In this document: in pieces, positions 24,014 to 33,401 of the stretch | How positions within the stretch are numbered: position 1 is the first letter of the stretch | How the letters are laid out: every line of letters begins with the position of its first letter | DNA from: CAZJUP01 sp964549275 | GTDB lineage: Bacteria; Fidelibacterota; Marinisomatia; Marinisomatales; TCS55 | Assembly (NCBI GenBank): GCA_964549275.1 | Contig: CAZJUP010000006.1 | Coordinates: forward strand, 1-64,000 | DNA length: 64,000 nucleotides | Direction of reading: 5' to 3' | Notes under the pieces: generated by a model | Told to the model about the DNA's origin: nothing | The model's database searches: none | What the model saw: the letters and a program-made list of their open reading frames with translations, nothing else | Translations under genes and position numbers: made by a program

Positions 24014-27001
24014 TTAGAAATTGAAGGTAGTACTCAGGTACATAAACCGGCCATTCATCCCAATAGGAGTAAGACCAGAGTAAACGAAAGCACCATTATT
24101 GCCTGAGCCGGGCTGATTGCCTTTATCTGGCATGGTATCCAACAGGTTGTTGATGCCGCCGGTAAAGGTTAGAGAACCCAAATCGTATGATGCTTTAACA
24201 TCCATGACGATTTTTGCTGCAAAAACCTGTGCCCATTCGTCAACACCACCAATAGTCGTGTATTTTTCCCAGTTGCCGGTCTCTTTCATACCGCTTACGC
24301 GAGAATCAGTTTCATAATCACTGTCAAATCCGCGTGATAGGGTTGAGCCAACTCTCCACAAGTGGTAATTGAAGTTCCAGTTACCTCGATGAAGGTTTGC
24401 ACGAAAGTGTGTATTCTGCCAAGGCTGTGTCCGGGTCATAGTTCTTTCTTCCTGACCATTAAACATACCATACCGAGCGTCCTCTTTTGCTTCCTCAGAC
24501 AGGGTTGAGTTTTCAATGCCGGATGGTGTTCTAATTGCTGTCACTTCATTTGCCAGTAATTGGCTGTGAGAAAAGCTAAGTGTAAGATCACCGATATTAG
24601 CCAATTTCATATCGTAACTGGCGGCAATGTCTATCCCTTGAGTGTGGGTATCCACACCATTAAAGAAAAACCGACCAGCAGCTTTTCCGGGTACACCGGC
24701 TTCTTTCAGCAGTTTTTCAACCATTTGACCAAGTTCAGATGATCCGGATTGGAAATTACCCGTCATAACAATTCGGTCTTTAATAGTAACGTCGTAAAAG
24801 TCAAAATTCACTTTTACGGCACCTGTGGTATAAGAAGCACCAGCACTGATATTTACGGATTTTTCCGGTTTTAACTCTTCAGCGCCAAGAGCTTGGGGGA
24901 AAGGATCACTTACAGGAAAGTTACCAACTTCGTAGGCCACCGCTTCACCGGTTGTTGGGTCTGTGGTAAAGTTTGTTGCAACTTTTGATTGGTAGGCCTG
25001 TGCCAAAGCAGGGGCTCTAAATCCTGTACTGAATCCACCTCGGAAAATCAGAGCTTCACTCAGGGCATACCGTGTCGTAGCTTTCACATTAAAGGTGCTG
25101 CCAAAGTCACTATAGTTTTCGAAACGAGCAGCGCCACCAAAACGAAGAGCATCACTCATGTTATACTCTGCATCTGCATAGGCACCAAAAGATGTTCGGT
25201 TTGCATCATAACTTTTTTCTTCGTTTGAAGGTTTAAATCCGCTAAAACACTGACATCCTGTTCCGGCTGTTGAAGAGTTTACTCCCACTTGATTTCCTTC
25301 TTCATCAACACTGTCCCAACCGGCGACATTTGTACCGGCTTGACCGTTGAGATAAGATTGGGGTTCCCCGGCAAAAATCCGGTATTTTTCCATGCGGAAT
25401 TCACCACCGACAGCCAAATCAATATCACCCATTTGAGTTGTGGCATCAATATTGTTTGTCCATTGGGTAAAGTTGAATCCGCCGATATCATATTCTCGGG
25501 GGACTTCCGGCCCAAATGATGCATTGGTACTGTTCATGAAAAAGTGAAATTCGTTACTTCCTAAGGTTGAGCTTAAGTCATAACTCCAATCATTCATAAT
25601 TCCTTCTACACCTCCGGAAATGGATTTATCCGTTACAAGAGGTTGAATATGAGGAACATATCCAGTGGGGTTTTTGCTGAGCCATGTTTTGTTGGCTTGA
25701 TTAGGTTTTCGAGTATAGCAGCCGGTATCCGCTTTTCTAACCACATACCCGCCGAAAGCATAAAATCGCTTTTCACCTTGAGGAACTGAAGCATTAAACA
25801 TGGTGCCAAAGTTCTTTTGAGCTTGGTTTCCCCAAATCATTCTTTTGGGGTTGATATACCAGTTGCTACCAGGTTGAAGGCGCATGGTTTCCGCTTCATC
25901 ATTGCTCCAATAATCTGAATTGATTTCATAAAGGCGGCCCGCTTGGAAGCCCACACGGTTTGAAGCTGTTCGATCCCGGTATTCAGCAGCGACCATTAGG
26001 TAACCGTCATCGCCGAGTTTAAAGCTATTGCTGTATTGGACTTGAAGACGTCTACCATCATTAATGGTGTAATCTTTGCTGTCCGTTACATGGGCTTCGC
26101 TTCCGGGGGTAAAGTTGGAGTTTATATCCACATATCCAGTGGGGTTCCATTCCATTCGTTCACCGTTACCGGCCCAATCATATAAATTGTAACTGGAAGG
26201 AATCGCTTTAATTGTATGGGAATTCTGCCCAGCATAGACCTGAAATGTTCCTCCATCGCTTTCATCTTTCAGGATGATGTTAATCACACCGGCAATAGCA
26301 TCAGAACCATATTGAGCGGCAGCACCGTCCCGGAGAACTTCAATTCGTTTAATCGCTGCAGCAGGGATGGCGTTTAAATCCACGCCTGTGTCACCACGAC
26401 TTGGGCTGGAGTTAACATGAACCAGTGCAGTCGTATGACGGCGTTTACCATTAACCAGGACCAGAACCTGTCCTGAACTTAGTCCTCTAAGGGTCATTGG
26501 ACGAACAGTGTCAGAGCCATCTGAAATCGTGGTTTTAGGAAGGTTAAAAGATGGCGCCAGGGCCTGTAGGATTTGTCCGGTTTCGGTAAACCCGACTCTA
26601 CGAATTTCCTGGGCTGTAAATACATCTACAGGAACAGCTTGTTCCTCTTCAGTATGGGCAAATCGTGACCCAATAACCGAGACAGTGCGACCTGCTAATG
26701 CGCTGACTTGTAGGCTGAAATTGACGGTAGTTGCGTCATTTCCCACTGAGGCTGTCTGACTTGCGGACTCATACCCGATATAGGATGCCGTTACGGTGTA
26801 TCGGCCCGGGGGTACTGATGAGATGGAATATGATCCATCTGTTGCAGCAGCTGCACCTAATGATGTCCCTTCCACAGTCACGTTTGCGCCGGCTAATCCA
26901 TTACCTTTATCGTCGGTTATTGTTCCCGATATGGAGCCGCTTTGGGCAAACAGGGTGGATATGAGACTCAGGGCAGCCATAAGGCTGATGAGTTTTCTCA
27001 T
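24014..27001 (-). CDS. TonB-dependent receptor (CarboxypepD_reg-like N-terminus)
   Basis: 995-residue outer-membrane receptor. Signal peptide 1-19; CarboxypepD_reg-like domain about 20-95 (GSISGTITDDKGNGLAGANV, then VPPGRYTVTASYIGYE); plug domain about 115-250 with MTLRGLSSGQVLVLVNGKRR and RIEVLRDGAAAQYGSDAIAG; then a long beta-barrel ending in MYLSTTFNF with a terminal Phe. No SusD-like partner lies nearby. The neighbouring isoaspartyl peptidase, ggt and formylglutamate-hydrolase-like genes hint at peptide uptake, which is inference. Four cysteines occur in extracellular-loop regions (GCYTRK, GCQCFSG). Confidence 0.93.
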   Translation of the reverse strand: MRKLISLMAALSLISTLFAQSGSISGTITDDKGNGLAGANVTVEGTSLGAAAATDGSYSISSVPPGRYTVTASYIGYESASQTASVGNDATTVNFSLQVSALAGRTVSVIGSRFAHTEEEQAVPVDVFTAQEIRRVGFTETGQILQALAPSFNLPKTTISDGSDTVRPMTLRGLSSGQVLVLVNGKRRHTTALVHVNSSPSRGDTGVDLNAIPAAAIKRIEVLRDGAAAQYGSDAIAGVINIILKDESDGGTFQVYAGQNSHTIKAIPSSYNLYDWAGNGERMEWNPTGYVDINSNFTPGSEAHVTDSKDYTINDGRRLQVQYSNSFKLGDDGYLMVAAEYRDRTASNRVGFQAGRLYEINSDYWSNDEAETMRLQPGSNWYINPKRMIWGNQAQKNFGTMFNASVPQGEKRFYAFGGYVVRKADTGCYTRKPNQANKTWLSKNPTGYVPHIQPLVTDKSISGGVEGIMNDWSYDLSSTLGSNEFHFFMNSTNASFGPEVPREYDIGGFNFTQWTNNIDATTQMGDIDLAVGGEFRMEKYRIFAGEPQSYLNGQAGTNVAGWDSVDEEGNQVGVNSSTAGTGCQCFSGFKPSNEEKSYDANRTSFGAYADAEYNMSDALRFGGAARFENYSDFGSTFNVKATTRYALSEALIFRGGFSTGFRAPALAQAYQSKVATNFTTDPTTGEAVAYEVGNFPVSDPFPQALGAEELKPEKSVNISAGASYTTGAVKVNFDFYDVTIKDRIVMTGNFQSGSSELGQMVEKLLKEAGVPGKAAGRFFFNGVDTHTQGIDIAASYDMKLANIGDLTLSFSHSQLLANEVTAIRTPSGIENSTLSEEAKEDARYGMFNGQEERTMTRTQPWQNTHFRANLHRGNWNFNYHLWRVGSTLSRGFDSDYETDSRVSGMKETGNWEKYTTIGGVDEWAQVFAAKIVMDVKASYDLGSLTFTGGINNLLDTMPDKGNQPGSGNNGAFVYSGLTPIGMNGRFMYLSTTFNF

Positions 27002-27032
27002 TACATACTCTCCTTTGGTTTGATTTCGTTAA

Positions 27033-27055
27033 GAAAAACCGGGCATTTCCCGGCT
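27033..27055 (-). terminator. Terminator-like hairpin in the leader of the TonB receptor gene
   Basis: On the minus strand GCCGGG, loop AAATG, CCCGGT, then TTTTCTT. It lies about 120 nt behind the isoaspartyl-peptidase stop and only about 30 nt before the receptor ATG. It could end the upstream operon or act as an attenuator of the receptor, because a receptor promoter would hardly fit downstream of it. Confidence 0.55.
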
Positions 27056-27172
27056 ATTTTTGCTTACTCAACTCAATTGTCCAGGGAAGTTATCTGAAAG
27101 TATAAGAAAAATCAATATTTTTTTATGGTGCCGAAATACAGGAGAAATCAGGGTAGAGATTTAAAGATTTAA

Positions 27173-28144
27173 TTATTGGTAAATATGGATTGATAGGGGT
27201 TTTGTCGAGAATAAATACCCTCGAAACATTCCTTTGGTATTAAACGGCATTGCAATATTTCCTTTAGTGTCTAAACAGATTACCCCTCCAGATCCCCCTA
27301 ATTCTTCTACTTTATTAATCGCTTTTTCCGCCGCTTTTTTGAGGGAATATTGCTTGTATTCTATCATAGCAGATATATCATGGGTTGCATTTGCCCGAAT
27401 AAAATATTCTCCTGTACCTGTAGCGGATACCGCACAGGTTTTGTTGTTTGCATACGTTCCTGCGCCAATAATCGGTGAATCTCCAATTCGGCCCCATTGT
27501 TTGTTTGTCATGCCTCCCGTGGAAGTTCCTGCTGCAAGATTCCCTTGTTTATCCAAAGATACACACCCCACAGTGCCATGTTTTTTTATTTTTGATTTTG
27601 TTTTTTGAAGGGAATTCCACCTATGCTCTGTAAAAAAATATTTGGGGTCTACAATTTCAAGGCCTTGCTTGGAAGCAAACACGTCTGCTCCTTCACCAAC
27701 CAAGAGCACATGCCAGGTTTTTTCCATGACCTTTCTTGCAGCAGAAATCGGATTTTTGATGGTTTTGACACCAGCAACAGCACCGGCTTTCAGGTTACTT
27801 CCGTCCATTATACTTGCATCCAGTTCATTGGTACCTGCATGGGTAAAAACTGCTCCTTTTCCCGCATTAAATAAAGGAGAATCTTCCAGGATGCGAATTG
27901 CTGCTTCTACTGCATCTAAAGCAGAACCGTTTTCTTCCAAAATAAAGTACCCTGCATTAAGCGCCTCCTTCAGTTTTTCCGTATAAGCCATTTCTTTTTC
28001 CGGAGTCATGTTCTCTTTCGTAATTGTTCCGGCACCTCCATGGATGACCAATCCGAATATTTCTGAAGATTGAGCGTGTGCCAGGAATAGCCCCGTAGAG
28101 AATAATACGAAATAAATACGGATGTTTTTTAGCAGAAGAGCCAC
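27173..28144 (-). CDS. Isoaspartyl peptidase/L-asparaginase (Ntn-hydrolase), exported
   Basis: Cleaves isoaspartyl dipeptides or asparagine. I place the start at a GTG at 28144, 12 nt after the preceding stop. It begins a signal peptide (ALLLKNIRIYFVLFSTGLFLAHAQS), whereas the frame's first ATG (28249) would overlap the upstream gene by 94 nt. Motifs: LVIHGGAGTI at the mature N-terminus, NAGKGAVFTHAGTNELDASIMDG, and the autocleavage site HGTVGCVSLD with the Thr nucleophile, then GTSTGGMTNKQWGRIGDSPIIGAG. About 323 residues, the usual length for plant-type asparaginases. Confidence 0.9.
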   Translation of the reverse strand: MALLLKNIRIYFVLFSTGLFLAHAQSSEIFGLVIHGGAGTITKENMTPEKEMAYTEKLKEALNAGYFILEENGSALDAVEAAIRILEDSPLFNAGKGAVFTHAGTNELDASIMDGSNLKAGAVAGVKTIKNPISAARKVMEKTWHVLLVGEGADVFASKQGLEIVDPKYFFTEHRWNSLQKTKSKIKKHGTVGCVSLDKQGNLAAGTSTGGMTNKQWGRIGDSPIIGAGTYANNKTCAVSATGTGEYFIRANATHDISAMIEYKQYSLKKAAEKAINKVEELGGSGGVICLDTKGNIAMPFNTKGMFRGYLFSTKPLSIHIYQ

Positions 28145-28155
28145 CCAGGCTTCTG

Positions 28156-28908
28156 TTAATTTCTTCTGGACTGAAGCTTTGCCAGAAGTCGCAGTATTTC
28201 CAAGTATAACCAAATAAGGGTAACTAATAATCCAAAAGCGCCGAACCATTCCATATATTTTGGGGCGCCCATTTCTGCACCTTCTTCAATAAAATCAAAA
28301 TCCATTACCAGATTTAGTGCTGCAATAACTACAACAAAAATACTAAATATAATACTCATATTAGAATTACCATGGATTACGGGAATGTTGACATTAAAAA
28401 ACCCTAATATAAAACTTAGAAGATATACAAATGCTATTCCTCCTGTGGCAGCTGCGATCCCCAGTTTAAAATTTTCTGTTGGTTTTATTAACCCGGAGCG
28501 ATAAGCCAAAAGAAGTGCTCCGAGAGTTCCAAATGTCAGCATGACAGCTTGGTTGACAATCCCGGGATACATGGATTCAAAAAAACGGGAAATACCACCG
28601 AGAGCCAAACCCTCTAAAAGTGCATAGGCAGGGACGGTGATGGGTGCAGCGGTTTTTTTGAAAACAGTGACCAGAGCCATTATAAAGCCGCCAATAAGTC
28701 CCAGAAACATGAATCCGCTGACCTTGGGATCATTCACCGGTAAATTCCATGTGAAAATGGCAGTGGTCATCAGTAACAGGAGGGATAAAGCTGTTTTATG
28801 TACTGTTCCCATAATGGTCATAACCCCACTGCCACTTTGAGCTAAATGTTTAAATGTATTTGCTGTAAGGGTAGGGTTTCCCGAGCGAAGGGTCATATGT
28901 CGGTTCAT
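28156..28908 (-). CDS. Bax inhibitor-1/YccA-family membrane protein
   Basis: 250 residues. A polar N-terminus (about 1-35, with SGNPTLTANTF typical of the bacterial YbhL/YccA-like branch annotated as Bax inhibitor-1) precedes seven hydrophobic helices. The last helices contain NLVMDFDFIEEGAEMGAPKYMEW, the conserved acidic segment linked to calcium leak in this family. Start codon and glyQS stop overlap (ATGA, 4 nt). No partner function is evident from context. Confidence 0.88.
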   Translation of the reverse strand: MNRHMTLRSGNPTLTANTFKHLAQSGSGVMTIMGTVHKTALSLLLLMTTAIFTWNLPVNDPKVSGFMFLGLIGGFIMALVTVFKKTAAPITVPAYALLEGLALGGISRFFESMYPGIVNQAVMLTFGTLGALLLAYRSGLIKPTENFKLGIAAATGGIAFVYLLSFILGFFNVNIPVIHGNSNMSIIFSIFVVVIAALNLVMDFDFIEEGAEMGAPKYMEWFGAFGLLVTLIWLYLEILRLLAKLQSRRN

Positions 28909-30248
28909 TGATAAGCCTCCATTGCATCATAAATAGCTGAGTTGAGTTTGTCGATAGAAACACGGTCCTGTTTTTGGGTATCCCGATGGCGGAGGGTTAC
29001 TGTATTATCCTCAGTTGATTGATGATCAACAGTAATTCCAAAAGGAGTTCCTGCCTCATCTTGGCGATAATACCGTTTTCCGATTGAGCCTTGCTGGTCA
29101 TAAAGAACTTTAAAATCTGGTTTTAGCGAATCAACAATATTTCGTGCTAATTCCGGCAGTCCATCCTTCTTAACCAATGGGCATACCACAGCTTTGACTG
29201 GTGCCAGTTTAGGATTTAATCTCATGACGATACGATTATGTTCTTCATCTTCCCAATACGCATCAGTCAGGACAGCCAAAAGGGTGCGGTTCAGCCCGGC
29301 TGATGTTTCAATAATAAAAGGCAGATACCGATCATTTTCAATCGTATCAAAGTATTGCATGTTTTTTCCGGAGAACTCCTGATGGCGTTGCAAATCAAAA
29401 TCAGTTCGATTATGAATGCCTTCAATTTCAGACCAGCCAAAGGGGAATTCATATTCAATATCCCAAGCTTCTTTAGCATAGTGGGCTAATTCCCCATCTC
29501 CATGCTGATGAAACCTGATTTTATTTTTATCAATGCCTAACAATTCGTCATAAAACGAAAAACGCTCTTTTTTCCATTGCTCTAAAGAAGCATCGTCTGT
29601 GCCCGGTTTAACAAAATACTGCATTTCCATTTGTTCAAACTCACGGGTTCGAAAAATAAAATTACGTGCCACAATCTCATTTCGAAATGCTTTCCCGATT
29701 TGGGCAATACCAAAAGGCACTTTCAGACGCATGGCATTTTGGGTCAACAGGTAGTTGACGTAAATTCCTTGGGCGGTCTCAGGGCGGAGGAAAGCCGCAT
29801 TTGCATCCTCTTCCACCGGACCGATATGGGTTTTAAACATGAGATTGAATTGACGTGGTTCGGTGAGATTGCCCGTGGTACCGCATTTAGGGCATTGGAT
29901 GTCATCCCATTTGCCATTTTCAGGATCGCCTTCAAATAATTCATCCGCACGGTAGCGGGCTTTGCATTGTTTACAATCCACAAGCGGATCGTTAAATTCA
30001 CCCACATGGCCGGAAGCCTCCCAAATTTTAGGATGCATCAATATACCGCTATCCAATCCAACAATATTTTCGTGGAGTTGGGTCATAGCCTTCCACCAAA
30101 GTTGAGAAATGCTGTTTTTTAGAGCAATGCCTAATGGGCCATAATCATACACAGCTCCAAAACCACCGTAAATTTCTGAGCTTTGAAATATAAATCCCCT
30201 TCTTTTGCACAGGGATACAATTTTATCTATGGATTGGTTTTTATTCAT
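28905..30248 (-). CDS. glyQS: Glycyl-tRNA synthetase, dimeric type
   Basis: 447-residue single-chain class II enzyme of the archaeal/eukaryotic/Gram-positive type. N-terminal SLCKRRGFIFQSSEIYGGFGAVYDYGPLG; catalytic-domain segments GLDSGILMHPKIWEASGHVGEFNDP, LRPETAQGIYVNY, FRNEIVARNFIFRTREFEQMEMQYF; and a C-terminal anticodon-binding domain with LAPVKAVVCPL. A Cys-rich pair (CKQCKARYRADE and CPKCGTTGN, about 77-125) looks like a zinc-binding insertion. It is coupled to the Bax-inhibitor-like gene by a 4-nt overlap. Confidence 0.96.
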   Translation of the reverse strand: MNKNQSIDKIVSLCKRRGFIFQSSEIYGGFGAVYDYGPLGIALKNSISQLWWKAMTQLHENIVGLDSGILMHPKIWEASGHVGEFNDPLVDCKQCKARYRADELFEGDPENGKWDDIQCPKCGTTGNLTEPRQFNLMFKTHIGPVEEDANAAFLRPETAQGIYVNYLLTQNAMRLKVPFGIAQIGKAFRNEIVARNFIFRTREFEQMEMQYFVKPGTDDASLEQWKKERFSFYDELLGIDKNKIRFHQHGDGELAHYAKEAWDIEYEFPFGWSEIEGIHNRTDFDLQRHQEFSGKNMQYFDTIENDRYLPFIIETSAGLNRTLLAVLTDAYWEDEEHNRIVMRLNPKLAPVKAVVCPLVKKDGLPELARNIVDSLKPDFKVLYDQQGSIGKRYYRQDEAGTPFGITVDHQSTEDNTVTLRHRDTQKQDRVSIDKLNSAIYDAMEAYQ

Positions 30249-30401
30249 GATTCAGTTAACAAAATTATGTGTGAAATATTAGAGGTGAAATTAGTCATTT
30301 ATCCTCAAAATGAGGATGAAAACTATTCACAGAAATGAGATGAATTACTGATTAAAAAATACTCCGTGATTCATGACAAGGAAGTTCAAAGGTTATCTTT
30401 T

Positions 30402-30824
30402 CTAATCTAATTCTTTTAATTCCTTTTCAATGATGCTGTTGTGGGGGATTGCTGCATTTTTCTTTGAAGGCAAAACTATCTCAGTTTTCGAGGTTTTCAA
30501 ATAGATAGAAATGATGAAAATACCAACAATTCCCATAAGAACAGGTGCAATCCATGCAAACAGATTGAATCCTGATGCAACAGGCACAGCCAGAATACGT
30601 TCCCCATATTTTTGCACATAATAGTCAAGAATATCTTTTTTGGTTTTCCCTTGTTGAACAAAAGCAGCAATTTCTGATTCCATTTGCGAATGGCCATGGT
30701 CATAAACTGTACCACTCCAGCAGCAGGGAGCCATGAGACTTTGTTCGATATCCTTTATGAGAGCATCCTCATTTTCTCCAAAGAGAAAAGTGGAGAGTAA
30801 TATGAATGTAATTTTTTTTATCAT
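30402..30824 (-). CDS. CcmH/CycL/NrfF-like protein with a CC motif
   Basis: 140 residues: signal peptide about 1-17, a CcmH-like helical domain (about 18-85), one transmembrane helix (about 88-110), and a short tail. IEQSLMAPCCWSGTVYDHGH replaces the family's usual RCxxCQ redox motif, with adjacent Cys34-Cys35 and nearby His43 and His45. ESEIAAFVQQGKTKKDILDYYVQKYGERILAVP is otherwise typical of the family, which delivers reduced apocytochrome c to the haem ligase. It overlaps topA by 4 nt, and no other Ccm gene is in the window. Confidence 0.8.
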   Translation of the reverse strand: MIKKITFILLSTFLFGENEDALIKDIEQSLMAPCCWSGTVYDHGHSQMESEIAAFVQQGKTKKDILDYYVQKYGERILAVPVASGFNLFAWIAPVLMGIVGIFIISIYLKTSKTEIVLPSKKNAAIPHNSIIEKELKELD

Positions 30825-33331
30825 TTCTTTTTTTTCCTTCGTTTTTTACGAGGTCCTGCCGCCCGTCGCTTGTCGATTAAATCCACGGCTTCTGTTAAAG
30901 TCAATGAATCCGGTTCCACATTTTTAGGAAGGGAGGAATTGGTTTTGCCATCTGTGACATAGGGTCCGTATCGCCCGGTTTTAACGGTAAGCGTTTCACC
31001 GGTTGTAGTATGTTCTCCGAGGGATTTTAAAACAGTACTCCCCTGTTTTGATTGTTTCAATATTTCTACAGCAGAATCCAAGGAGACATTTAAGGGAGAA
31101 ATATCCGACGGGAGGGATTTATTCAATTTTCCCACTTTAATATAGGGGCCATATCGTCCATAATCAGCAAAAATCTCATCGCCGGTTTCAGGATGGTGCC
31201 CCACTGATCGGGGCAGGGCTAGTAACCTGAGAGCGAGATCTAAATCTACCTGAGCCAGATCTGTTCCTTTCGGAATGGATTTTCGAGATTTTGTTTCTCC
31301 GAGTTGCACATAAGGGCCATAGGGACCTGTTTTTAATACAACCGATTCACCGGTCTTTTCATCTATACCCAGGATAGAATCTTCGTTTTCTTCTTGGGAA
31401 AGTATTTCAATAGCCTTATCCGGATTAATATCGCCCATGGCAAGGGTTAGTGGGATGTTTCGTCTTTTTTCACCCTGCTGAAGATAGGGTCCGTATCGCC
31501 CTATGCGAATATCAATGGGAACTTTATTGCTCAAAACGGGAATGGTACAGGCTTTGGCAATATCCACTTTTTCGTCAAGCATGGTTTCCAATCCCTTAAG
31601 GGAATCGGCACCGAAATAGAAATCCGAAATAAAGGGATGTGAGTGTTTTTCTCCTCGTGAAATAGCATCCAGGCCATCTTCCATTTTCGCTGTGAATTCA
31701 GAATCCACAAGGGGATTAAAATGATTTTCTAATAACTGGGTTACCGCAAAACCCAAAAACGATGGAGTTAAGATGCCTTTTTTATTTGAGACATAAGTCC
31801 GTCTCTGAATGGTGTCTAATATAGAGGCAAATGTGGATGGTCTGCCAATTCCCCTGTTTTCTAAGTCTTTAACAAGAGATGCTTCAGTATATCGAGCGGG
31901 GGGTTTGGTGATGTGCTCTTCTGAAGTAAGTTCTTCACATCCTAATCGTTCTTTTGTCGATAAGGGGGGTAAAATTCTTTCTTTATTTTCTCTTTCCTTT
32001 TTTGGGTCGTCAGTTCCTTCAACATATACCGCCATATATCCCGGAAATAAAATCACTTTTCCTGTTGCGCGAAATTCAGCTTTTTGATTTTCGATAGTCG
32101 CTGAAATTTGCTTCAACTTTGCCGATTTCATTTGGCTGGCCAATGTACGTTTTCTAATTAAATCATATAAATTACCCGCTTCGGAGCCCAAATCACCGGA
32201 AACAGTTCTGGCACTTTTAATTGTGGGACCTGCAGGCCTGATGGCTTCGTGAGCTTCTTGTGCATTTTTGACTTTTGTCGCGTAATATTTGGGTTTATCC
32301 GGAAGGTAATCTGCACCAAATACTTTTTGTATCTCAGTTCTGGCACCTTGCAGACCTTCCTGAGAAAGTTGTGTTGAATCCGTTCTCATATATGTAATAT
32401 ATCCGGCTTCATACAGTTGTTGAGCTGTTCTCATGGTTTTTCTTGCCGAAAAACGCAGTTTCCTCGCAGCCTCCTGCTGAAGAGTGCTGGTGGTAAAGGG
32501 AGGCTTTGGATGTGAATTTTGTATTTTTTCTGTTACCTCTTTAACCAGCCAGGGGCCCGGTTTCAATTCATTAACCAAGGCTTCTGCCTGAGTTTGAGTC
32601 AATAGTAATACATTTTCATTTTTTAATTGACCTGTATCTGGATTGAAATCTTTACCACGAGCCAGCTTTTTCCCATCCAACCGATTGAGAACAGCGTGAA
32701 AAGATTCCATCTTTTCAGTCATAAGTTCTGCTTTTAGGTCATAGTAATGGGCAGAAGTAAATGCAGCCCGAAGTCTTTCTCTTTCCACAATCATTTTTAA
32801 GGCTGCGGACTGTACCCGTCCTGCAGAGAGTGTTACTTCAACAAAATTCATGTTTTTTTGCAGTGTACTCCACAGAACAGGAGAAACCTTATATCCAATG
32901 AGGCGGTCAATAATTCGTCGAGATCTTTGAGCTTCGATTAAATCTTCATTGAGTGAGCTGGGATGGGTCATTCCCTCTTCAACACCCTCCTTAGTGATTT
33001 CAGTAAACTGAACACGAGAAATTTTGGTATTTCCAACTTCACTGGCGATATGGGCTGCAATAGCTTCTCCTTCTCGGTCAGGGTCAGTAGCAATGACGAT
33101 TTCAGGAGCAGTTTTTGACAGAGATTTTAACTCTTTAATAAACGATTTTTTATCAGGGAGAATTTCTTCCTTTATGGTAAAATCATTTTCTGTATCCACA
33201 CCAAGTTCTTTTCTGGGGAGGTCTTTAATATGACCGACACAAGCCAAAACGGTATAATCTCCATCAAGGTATTTTGAAATGGTTTTCGCTTTTGACGGCG
33301 ATTCGACAATCAATAGAGGTTTAGTATTCAT
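30821..33331 (-). CDS. topA: DNA topoisomerase I
   Basis: Type IA topoisomerase, 836 residues. TOPRIM domain at about 5-115 (LLIVESPSKAKTI and ATDPDREGEAIA); catalytic Tyr near 312 in GYITYMRTDSTQLS. The C-terminal part lacks four-cysteine zinc ribbons. Instead it holds four copies of the RYGPY-type topoisomerase C-terminal repeat (IGRYGPYLQ, KTGPYGPYVQ, YGRYGPYIK, KTGRYGPYV), then a lysine/arginine tail for DNA binding. It relaxes negative supercoils. It starts 70 nt after hisS. Confidence 0.96.
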   Translation of the reverse strand: MNTKPLLIVESPSKAKTISKYLDGDYTVLACVGHIKDLPRKELGVDTENDFTIKEEILPDKKSFIKELKSLSKTAPEIVIATDPDREGEAIAAHIASEVGNTKISRVQFTEITKEGVEEGMTHPSSLNEDLIEAQRSRRIIDRLIGYKVSPVLWSTLQKNMNFVEVTLSAGRVQSAALKMIVERERLRAAFTSAHYYDLKAELMTEKMESFHAVLNRLDGKKLARGKDFNPDTGQLKNENVLLLTQTQAEALVNELKPGPWLVKEVTEKIQNSHPKPPFTTSTLQQEAARKLRFSARKTMRTAQQLYEAGYITYMRTDSTQLSQEGLQGARTEIQKVFGADYLPDKPKYYATKVKNAQEAHEAIRPAGPTIKSARTVSGDLGSEAGNLYDLIRKRTLASQMKSAKLKQISATIENQKAEFRATGKVILFPGYMAVYVEGTDDPKKERENKERILPPLSTKERLGCEELTSEEHITKPPARYTEASLVKDLENRGIGRPSTFASILDTIQRRTYVSNKKGILTPSFLGFAVTQLLENHFNPLVDSEFTAKMEDGLDAISRGEKHSHPFISDFYFGADSLKGLETMLDEKVDIAKACTIPVLSNKVPIDIRIGRYGPYLQQGEKRRNIPLTLAMGDINPDKAIEILSQEENEDSILGIDEKTGESVVLKTGPYGPYVQLGETKSRKSIPKGTDLAQVDLDLALRLLALPRSVGHHPETGDEIFADYGRYGPYIKVGKLNKSLPSDISPLNVSLDSAVEILKQSKQGSTVLKSLGEHTTTGETLTVKTGRYGPYVTDGKTNSSLPKNVEPDSLTLTEAVDLIDKRRAAGPRKKRRKKKK

Positions 33332-33401
33332 TAACTATGCGAGGTTTTATTTTTTAACAAATAGCGCGATCTCATACGCGTGTATTAATGTAATATGCGA
33401 T

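Noticed and set aside
30249..30401. T-box or other riboswitch before glyQS
   Set aside because: The relevant leader would lie between the CcmH-like stop and glyQS. It shows an inverted repeat (ATCCTC/GAGGAT at 30301-30317) but no T-box sequence (TGGNACC-like) or antiterminator, and the spacing is short.
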